From Pseudomonadota bacterium (GTDB lineage Bacteria; Pseudomonadota; Gammaproteobacteria; Burkholderiales; Rhodocyclaceae), in the NCBI GenBank assembly GCA_030917225.1, contig JAUPVD010000116.1, forward strand, positions 1-11,405: DNA of 11,405 nucleotides, read 5' to 3'. The notes below the pieces were generated by a model. The model saw only the letters and a program-made list of their open reading frames with translations. It had not been told where the DNA came from and searched no databases. Every line of letters starts with the position of its first letter. The stretch's first letter is position 1. This document shows positions 6,407 through 11,405 of this stretch, in pieces. The translations under genes and the position numbers were made by a program.

Positions 6407-7653
6407 TGCCGTCAGCCAAGCTGCATCTCGGTTTGCTGCTGCCCTTCGCGGCGGCCTATTTCCTTTCCTACTTCTTCCGCTCGGCCAACGCCGTCATCGG
6501 CCCGGAACTGGCGAACGACCTCGGGTTGTCAGCCGGCGATCTCGGCTTGCTGACCAGCACCTATCTGCTTGCCTTCTGCCTGGCGCAACTGCCTCTCGGC
6601 ATGCTGCTCGACCGCTTCGGCGCCCGCCGGGTGGAATCGGCCCTGCTGCTCATTGCCGCAACCGGTGCTGCACTGTTTGCGATTGCGGACGACATGGCTG
6701 CGCTGGCGACCGCCCGCGCCATCATCGGGCTGGGGGTTTCGGCCTGCCTGATGGCCGCCTTCAAGGCTTTTTCGCAGTGGTATCCGCCGGAGCGGCAGGC
6801 CTCGCTGACCGGCTGGATGATGACATCCGGCGGCCTCGGCGCACTGGCAGCCACGGCGCCGCTGGAAGCCTTGCTACACCTCTCGGGCTGGCGCGAAATC
6901 TTCGGCGTGCTGGCTGTTGCCACGCTGGCTTCGGCCGCCTGGCTGTTTTTCGGCATCCCGGAGCGGCCGGCCCAGGTTGCCCATACGGCCAATGCTGCCA
7001 CCAGTGCCCCGGAGAATCTCGCAGCGCAATGGCGAGGGGTGTGCCAAGTATTTTCCAGCGCCCATTTCTGGCGTTTTGCTCCCCTCGGCCTGACCATGAC
7101 CGGCGGTTTCATGGCCGTGCAGGGGCTGTGGTCGATGGCCTGGCTGATGCAGGTGAATGGCTATTCGCGCGCTGTCGCAGCCGACCACCTGGCAGCCATG
7201 AGCTTTGCCATGCTGTTCACCTACATCGGTATCGGGCTTCTCGCCACGCGCTTGGCGCGACGAGGCATAGCACCGGTGCGGCTGTTCGCCAGCGGCGTCG
7301 GTCTCTCGATGCTCATGCTCGGCCTGATCACCTTCGAGACGCTGTCGAACACCACTCTGCTGTGGGTCGCCTACGGCCTCTGTGCCGGCTTCGGTACGCT
7401 GGGTTACTCACAGACCGCTGCGGGTTTCCCGCTGCAGCTCGCCGGACGTGCCACCACAACCTACAACCTGCTGGTCTTTGCCGGTGGCTTTGGTGCGCAA
7501 TGGGGCATGGGCCTGCTGATCGACCTGCTGACCGATCTCGGTCAATCGGAAGCCAATGCACTGCGGGTGGTTTTCGTCCTGCTGCTGGCGCTACAAATTG
7601 CGGCCTACGCGTGGTTCCTCATCAGCCCCCGGGCAAAGGCCAGGCGCCCCTGA
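6406..7653 (+). CDS. Major facilitator superfamily transporter
   Basis: A 415-residue inner-membrane protein with about twelve hydrophobic segments in two six-helix halves, split by a polar loop near residues 185-215 (PERPAQVAHTANAATSAPENL). The MFS motif A between helices 2 and 3 is visible as GMLLDRFGARR at 65-75. It also has the FRSANAVIGPEL segment after helix 1 and a GxLGYSQ stretch late in the second half. The substrate cannot be told from the sequence. The chosen ATG at 6406 overlaps the yiiM stop by one base (TGATG), giving a first helix at residues ~8-24; the frame stays open upstream into yiiM, but that part is not MFS-like. Co-transcription with yiiM hints at a linked role, for example export of a compound YiiM acts on, but this is only a guess. 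Confidence 0.9.
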   Translation: MPSAKLHLGLLLPFAAAYFLSYFFRSANAVIGPELANDLGLSAGDLGLLTSTYLLAFCLAQLPLGMLLDRFGARRVESALLLIAATGAALFAIADDMAALATARAIIGLGVSACLMAAFKAFSQWYPPERQASLTGWMMTSGGLGALAATAPLEALLHLSGWREIFGVLAVATLASAAWLFFGIPERPAQVAHTANAATSAPENLAAQWRGVCQVFSSAHFWRFAPLGLTMTGGFMAVQGLWSMAWLMQVNGYSRAVAADHLAAMSFAMLFTYIGIGLLATRLARRGIAPVRLFASGVGLSMLMLGLITFETLSNTTLLWVAYGLCAGFGTLGYSQTAAGFPLQLAGRATTTYNLLVFAGGFGAQWGMGLLIDLLTDLGQSEANALRVVFVLLLALQIAAYAWFLISPRAKARRP

Positions 7654-7761
7654 CCGCTCGCACCCGCCGGACGGCAGTTCTCACATTGCCGAAATCTGCT
7701 CTAATAGCGCAGCCCCTCAATCGAAGCGCCGCATGACTCTTTCTTCCCTGCCGGGTACGCC

Positions 7762-8913
7762 ATGGAATTGATCAACCCGCGCACCTTCCTGTTCGTCGCC
7801 AACCTGCTTGGCCTGCTGTGCGCCCTGGTGCTCTGGGTGCAGGCACGCAGCTTCCCGAAGGATATCGAGGGCCTGCACGACTGGGCCAAGGCTGTCGTAC
7901 TGATGAGTTGCGCCTCGGGACTCATCTCCTTGCGCGGCTTCATCCCGGACGCCGCCTCCATCGTGCTGGCCAACGGCCTCTTCATGCTGGGTGAATTGCT
8001 GCTGGTCTTTGGCCTCCTGCGCTACACCGGGCGGAAGGCCCACTGGCGACCGGCGCTGGATGCCATCATTGGCGTGGTGGTGCTGCTGACCTGGCTGACC
8101 TATGGCAGCCACAGCTATCAGGGCCGCATTTTTCTGGTCTCGCTGGCCAACATCGTCTTCTTTTCATTGGGAGCCTGGCTCGCCTGGCAGGCCAAACCCG
8201 CCGGTTTTGGCAGTCGCTTCCTGACATCGGCCTTTGTGCTTGGCGCAGGCATCGCCGCCTGGCGACTGGTCACGCTGTCGATGAATGTGAGCGAGGCGGA
8301 CGATGTTTTCGACCGCAGCCTGATCCAGCAGGTCTATCTCGGTGCGTTTTCGCTCGGCATCCTCGGCCTGTCGATTGGCTTCATCCTGATCGCCAACGAG
8401 CGTCTGCGCGAGGAACTGGAATTCCTTGCCACCCGCGACCCGATGACCAGCGCACTGAATCGTCGTGCCTTTTTCGCCCGTGCCGAAGTCGAGTGGGCCC
8501 GCGCCGAGCGCTCGAAACGTCCACTGGCAGTCATTGCCTCGGACATCGATTTTTTCAAGAAGGTAAACGATACCTACGGCCACCATGTTGGCGATCTGGT
8601 CATCAAGGATTACGCCAACCGTGCCGGTCACATGCTGCGCCTGCCCGACATCCTCGCCCGTTTCGGTGGCGAGGAGTTCGTCATTCTGCTGCCGGAAACC
8701 GGGCTGAAAGACGCCTGCCGCGTTGCCGAGCGCATACGGCAGGAAGTGCAGGCGCGCCGCGACAAATCACTGCCCCCATTTACAGTCAGCCTCGGCATTG
8801 CGGTGCTCAATAACGGGCAAGGCGACTTTGCCGATCTGCAGGCATTGCTCGCCCACGCCGACGCGGCCCTCTACCGGGCAAAGCAGGGCGGCCGGAACCG
8901 GGTCGAGTACTGA
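7762..8913 (+). CDS. Membrane-bound diguanylate cyclase (GGDEF)
   Basis: A 383-residue protein that should make c-di-GMP from two GTP at the inner membrane. Residues ~8-212 contain about six or seven hydrophobic helices (for instance 8-26, 64-87, 100-115, 123-142, 153-172, 190-211) without a recognised sensor family. The C-terminal GGDEF domain (~220-383) looks active: DPMTSALNRRAFF, the metal-binding D261 in SDIDFFKKVNDTYGHHVGD, and the signature GGEEF at 302-306. An inhibitory I-site RLPD (293-296) stands exactly five residues before it, so product feedback is expected. The final LYRAKQGGRNRV is typical. The 108-base gap upstream indicates its own transcription unit, but I see no convincing promoter or strong ribosome site. 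It converges with the EF-hand gene across 38 bases, with no clear terminator. Confidence 0.93.
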   Translation: MELINPRTFLFVANLLGLLCALVLWVQARSFPKDIEGLHDWAKAVVLMSCASGLISLRGFIPDAASIVLANGLFMLGELLLVFGLLRYTGRKAHWRPALDAIIGVVVLLTWLTYGSHSYQGRIFLVSLANIVFFSLGAWLAWQAKPAGFGSRFLTSAFVLGAGIAAWRLVTLSMNVSEADDVFDRSLIQQVYLGAFSLGILGLSIGFILIANERLREELEFLATRDPMTSALNRRAFFARAEVEWARAERSKRPLAVIASDIDFFKKVNDTYGHHVGDLVIKDYANRAGHMLRLPDILARFGGEEFVILLPETGLKDACRVAERIRQEVQARRDKSLPPFTVSLGIAVLNNGQGDFADLQALLAHADAALYRAKQGGRNRVEY

Positions 8914-8951
8914 CACACCGACCCCGCCGGCTTGCATCTGCGACAGTTTCA

Positions 8952-9941
8952 CTACGTCTTTTCAACCGCCAGATCGACCTGCTGCAAGCTGCCGACACGT
9001 CCATCCTCGGCGAGATAGACCCCGGTGCGCCAGATCTGGCCGCGCGCGACGTTGTTCTCGTCCTTGAGCGCGAACGGGCTCCAGGCACTGGCAAGATTCA
9101 GTGCGCCGACACCGGCCTCCTTGAGCGGCGTTATCTTGCCATCCGGAAACCAGACCCCCAAGGCTGCATAGGCCGGGTCTGCCTCGTCGATCCAGCCGTT
9201 ATGGTCGGTATCGTGGCGCGCCAGGTCGGCGAAGCCGTCGCCAGCGTGGTCGCCAGTGGCTCCCAATAGCTCCCTGCCATCCTTGATGCGGCCGTCGTGA
9301 TCGTTATCGAAGACCAGAAAGCCGCTGCCGCGGGCCAGAGTGGGCAGCGATTCGACGGTACCGTCGGCATCGAGGTCGAAATTAAAGCGGGTATCCGTCA
9401 ACGCAGCAGCCTTGCCGTCAAAATTGATCACCAGCGGATCACGGAAAACGATCTTGCCGGTTTCCTTCACTTCGCGCGTGCAGCTGAAATCCCGGCACAT
9501 CGAAAGGTCGAGATTGAAGGCAATCTCCCGCCCGTCTGCTGTTTTGACCAGTCCATCGGCACGGACCGCCGTCCGCTCATGCTCCTCGACGTGCTCGGTC
9601 ACCGTTCGCTGCCACTCGAACGCGCTGCTCCGCAAGCGGCCGCCGGGAAGTTCGGCCTCGACCGGCAAGCCTTGCTTCATTTCGGCAATATCATCCACGC
9701 GGCAGCGGCATTTTTCGCCCGACAACACCGCCAGAATCGCATCGACCATCTGCTGCAGGAGCAGTTGCACCCGGCTCGCGTCAACCTTGCTGCGCTGCGC
9801 AGCGGGCGCTTCCGGCGGCAGGCTGGCTTCAATCTCCTGCAGGACGGTTCGGAAGCTGAAGGTCGACGACGATTCCGTACTGAAGGTGTGCTCGTAGCTG
9901 TGGCCGGCATTCAGCCGGACCTGGGATTCCTCGACTTTCAT
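8952..9941 (-). CDS. EF-hand calcium-motif protein of unknown function, sigma-54 promoter upstream
   Basis: A 329-residue protein without signal peptide or membrane helix. It belongs to an uncharacterised proteobacterial family recognisable by its start (MKVEESQVRLNAGHSYEH) and end (GQIWRTGVYLAEDGRVGSLQQVDLAV). The first ~170 residues are polar and partly helical, with Cys at 78, 80, 149 and 154 and a segment TADGREIAFNLDLSMCRDF. Residues 170-260 hold calcium-type loops: DLDADG (189-194), DNDHDGRIKDGREL (212-225) and DTDHNGWIDEAD (244-255). The last is a full 12-residue EF-hand loop. The start is the ATG at 9941, with GGAG (9948-9951) six bases upstream; the ATG at 9947 lies directly against that site. 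A full-consensus -24/-12 element lies at 9974-9990, so expression should need RpoN and an enhancer-binding activator. Its neighbours on both sides are c-di-GMP cyclases. No function is assigned. Confidence 0.85.
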   Translation of the reverse strand: MKVEESQVRLNAGHSYEHTFSTESSSTFSFRTVLQEIEASLPPEAPAAQRSKVDASRVQLLLQQMVDAILAVLSGEKCRCRVDDIAEMKQGLPVEAELPGGRLRSSAFEWQRTVTEHVEEHERTAVRADGLVKTADGREIAFNLDLSMCRDFSCTREVKETGKIVFRDPLVINFDGKAAALTDTRFNFDLDADGTVESLPTLARGSGFLVFDNDHDGRIKDGRELLGATGDHAGDGFADLARHDTDHNGWIDEADPAYAALGVWFPDGKITPLKEAGVGALNLASAWSPFALKDENNVARGQIWRTGVYLAEDGRVGSLQQVDLAVEKT

Positions 9942-9947
9942 GGCCAT

Positions 9948-9951
9948 CTCC
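9948..9951 (-). promoter_or_regulatory. Ribosome binding site of the EF-hand gene
   Basis: GGAG on the minus strand, directly abutting the ATG at 9947 and six bases from the ATG at 9941. The spacing favours the 9941 start (MKVEESQ). Confidence 0.65.
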
Positions 9952-9973
9952 GCGTGATTAGGGAAGGTCATCC

Positions 9974-9990
9974 TGCAAGGGGCGTGCCAA
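9974..9990 (-). promoter_or_regulatory. Sigma-54 (RpoN) -24/-12 promoter of the EF-hand gene
   Basis: The minus strand reads TTGGCACGCCCCTTGCA, which matches the RpoN consensus TGGCACG-N4-TTGC(A/T) at every specified position. The invariant GG (9988-9987) and GC (9976-9975) are separated by exactly ten bases. It points towards the EF-hand gene; a start site about 12 bases past the GC would fall near 9963, leaving a leader of roughly 20 bases that contains the GGAG ribosome site. RpoN promoters need an enhancer-binding activator bound upstream, here within or beyond the start of the divergent PAS-GGDEF gene. No specific activator site was recognised; TGCA-ended and GCATT-repeat sequences near 10036-10054 are only suggestive. 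Confidence 0.85.
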
Positions 9991-10066
9991 CATGTTCGAG
10001 CGGGTTGCAGTGCGGCCTTGCCGGGAGTAGCCTGATGCATTGAGCATTTTGTGCAAGGGCAGGGAA

Positions 10067-11405
10067 ATGGGGGCAGAAGCATTCGGCAACTCGCTGGAAG
10101 CGGCGCAACTTGAATTGATCCAGGATCTTGGGCGGATCGGCTACTGGGAATACGACCCCTCGACCCATGTGTTCACGTTGCCGCCGCATTCTCTCGATCT
10201 ACGCTGTTCATTGATCGGATGCACGCCCGAGGAAGCCCCCAAGCTCCGTGACACCATGTCGGACACCGAGCGTCAGCGCTTCAACGATGCGCTGGAGTTG
10301 GCCGTAAAAAACCGTCTGGCACTGCACATCGAGCTGAAGTTGATTGGTTTTCAGGGCAGGAATGCAACGATTCTGGTCAAAGGCAAACCGATAGAACGCC
10401 ACGGCAGAATGCTTTTTGCCGGCACTTTCAGCGACATCACGCACGAAAAACGCATTGAGACCGAACGCGAAGAGATTCTGAGCCAGCTTCATGCCGTTAT
10501 CAGCGGTCTGCCGATCGGTGTCACGGTGTTCGACGAAGACCTGCGACTGCTCTTCTGGAACGATCACATCTACGACATCCTCGGGCTACCACAGGGCGCC
10601 GTGTACACCTATGTACGTTTCGAGGACCTGATCCGCTATCCGGCCGAGCGCGGCGAGTACGGGCCCGGCGATCCGGCCGAACTTGTCGCGCAGCGTGCCG
10701 CACTGGCGCGCAAGTTCCAGGCACATCACTTTGAACGGGCGGCGCGCGACGGTGGAACGCTGCTGGTTGATGGTTATCCATTCCGCTTCGGCGGTCGGAT
10801 CTCGGGCTTCGTCACGACCTACACCAACATCACCGAACAGAAAGAGAACGCTGCTCAGATCGAACACCAGCGGCAGGTGCTGAAGACCATCATCGACAAC
10901 ATCCCGGCCGGCATCTCGCTCTTCGACAACCAGATGCGTCTGGCGGCGCACAATCCGTTGCTCAGCAAGCTGCTCGATTTTCCGGAGTCTCTGCTCAAGC
11001 AACCAGTCGTGCACTTCGAGGATCTTCTGGAATTCAATCTGGCGCGTGGTGAGTATGGTGCAGGTGACCAGACGGCGCTGAGAACCGAGATCATGGCCAG
11101 GGTGCGAAACCCTCAAGCCCACCACATGGAGCGCAGGCGGCCGGATGGACGGATGCTTGAAATCATCGGGGTACCGGTCCCCGGCGGGGGTTTCGTGACG
11201 ATCTACAGCGATATCACCGAGCGCAAGCATGCCGAGGAACAGATTCGCAACCAGGCATTGCACGACCCACTGACACAACTGCCGAACCGCACCAGCCTCA
11301 ATGAAATGATCGAACAGGAACTGCAGCGGAGTACCGATGCCAATGGACAGTTCGCGCTGCTTTTCCTCGATCTGGACGTATTCAAGGGTGTAAACGACTC
11401 GCTCG
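10067..11405 (+). CDS. PAS-PAS_7-PAS_7-GGDEF sensory protein (3' end outside window)
   Basis: Frame 2 stays open from the ATG at 10067 to the last base, giving 446 residues of an incomplete gene. AAGGGC (10055-10060) six bases upstream supports this start. There is no signal peptide or membrane helix. Residues ~10-130 form a PAS/PAC-like domain ending FSDITHEKRI. Two tandem PAS_7-type domains follow (~135-258 and ~266-386). Each begins with a VISGLPIGVTVFDED or IIDNIPAGISLFDNQ helix-strand, carries a GEYGPGD (197-202 region) or GEYGAGD (328-334) motif, and ends TYTNITEQK or IYSDITERK. A GGDEF domain then starts at ~395 (ALHDPLTQLPNRT, LFLDLDVFKGVNDSL) and is cut before its signature, so activity cannot be judged; an EAL domain could follow. 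It is likely a cytoplasmic c-di-GMP enzyme sensing through PAS ligands. It is divergent from the RpoN-driven EF-hand gene across 125 bases. Confidence 0.93.
   Translation, partial: MGAEAFGNSLEAAQLELIQDLGRIGYWEYDPSTHVFTLPPHSLDLRCSLIGCTPEEAPKLRDTMSDTERQRFNDALELAVKNRLALHIELKLIGFQGRNATILVKGKPIERHGRMLFAGTFSDITHEKRIETEREEILSQLHAVISGLPIGVTVFDEDLRLLFWNDHIYDILGLPQGAVYTYVRFEDLIRYPAERGEYGPGDPAELVAQRAALARKFQAHHFERAARDGGTLLVDGYPFRFGGRISGFVTTYTNITEQKENAAQIEHQRQVLKTIIDNIPAGISLFDNQMRLAAHNPLLSKLLDFPESLLKQPVVHFEDLLEFNLARGEYGAGDQTALRTEIMARVRNPQAHHMERRRPDGRMLEIIGVPVPGGGFVTIYSDITERKHAEEQIRNQALHDPLTQLPNRTSLNEMIEQELQRSTDANGQFALLFLDLDVFKGVNDSL

Noticed and set aside
7031..7047. Second sigma-54-like sequence (minus strand TTGGCACACCCCTCGCC)
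   Set aside because: It lies inside the MFS gene on the opposite strand, has TCGC instead of TTGC, and no minus-strand gene starts downstream.
7654..7761. Promoter for the membrane diguanylate cyclase (TTCTCA ... TAATAG)
   Set aside because: Hexamers match the consensus poorly and the spacing is not optimal; nothing better was seen in this 108-base gap.
9297..10043. Plus-strand open frame of 248 codons opposite the EF-hand gene
   Set aside because: It is antisense to a protein with EF-hand motifs, a ribosome site and a promoter; it shows no domain of its own.
9942..10082. Longer N-terminus for the EF-hand protein, starting near 10082
   Set aside because: The extra 47 codons reach upstream of the sigma-54 promoter, overlap the start of the divergent PAS gene and have a Cys/Pro-rich unlikely sequence; GGAG favours the ATG at 9941.

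Overview
The window looks like a chromosomal segment of a betaproteobacterium, probably of the Rhodocyclaceae/Azonexaceae type (Dechloromonas-like). This rests on high GC, tight gene packing, a high density of cyclic-di-GMP genes and the protein families present. There is no rRNA or other decisive taxonomic marker, so the placement is an inference. No tRNA, rRNA, CRISPR array, insertion sequence or prophage gene was seen, and no stretch over 300 bases lacks a gene.

Layout from left to right. (1) 1-2918: a two-component pair. The C-terminal half of a histidine kinase overlaps by 4 bases (ATGA) a REC-DUF3369-degenerate GGDEF-EAL response regulator, which is predicted to degrade c-di-GMP. (2) 2940-3260, minus strand: a small DUF1840 protein. 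(3) 3382-3984: a putative methyltransferase, divergent from the DUF1840 gene. (4) 4035-5583: beta-carbonic anhydrase (can) followed one base later by ROK-family fructokinase (mak). (5) 5595-5719: an inverted-repeat element built on a 9-base unit. (6) 5735-7653: a YiiM-like MOSC protein overlapping an MFS transporter. (7) 7762-8913: a membrane diguanylate cyclase. (8) 8952-9941, minus strand: an EF-hand protein of unknown function, preceded by a full-consensus sigma-54 promoter. (9) 10067 to the window end: a PAS/PAS_7/PAS_7/GGDEF protein whose cyclase domain is cut by the edge.

The common thread is cyclic-di-GMP. One predicted phosphodiesterase output of a two-component system, one membrane cyclase and one PAS-sensing GGDEF protein lie within 11.4 kb. 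The sigma-54-driven EF-hand gene sits between the two cyclase genes. The middle (can, mak, yiiM, MFS) is ordinary housekeeping and accessory metabolism. I see no clearly new multi-gene system. The observations most worth following are the sigma-54 promoter with its uncharacterised EF-hand protein, the 9-base-unit inverted repeat abutting yiiM, and the c-di-GMP two-component pair with an inactive-looking GGDEF domain.
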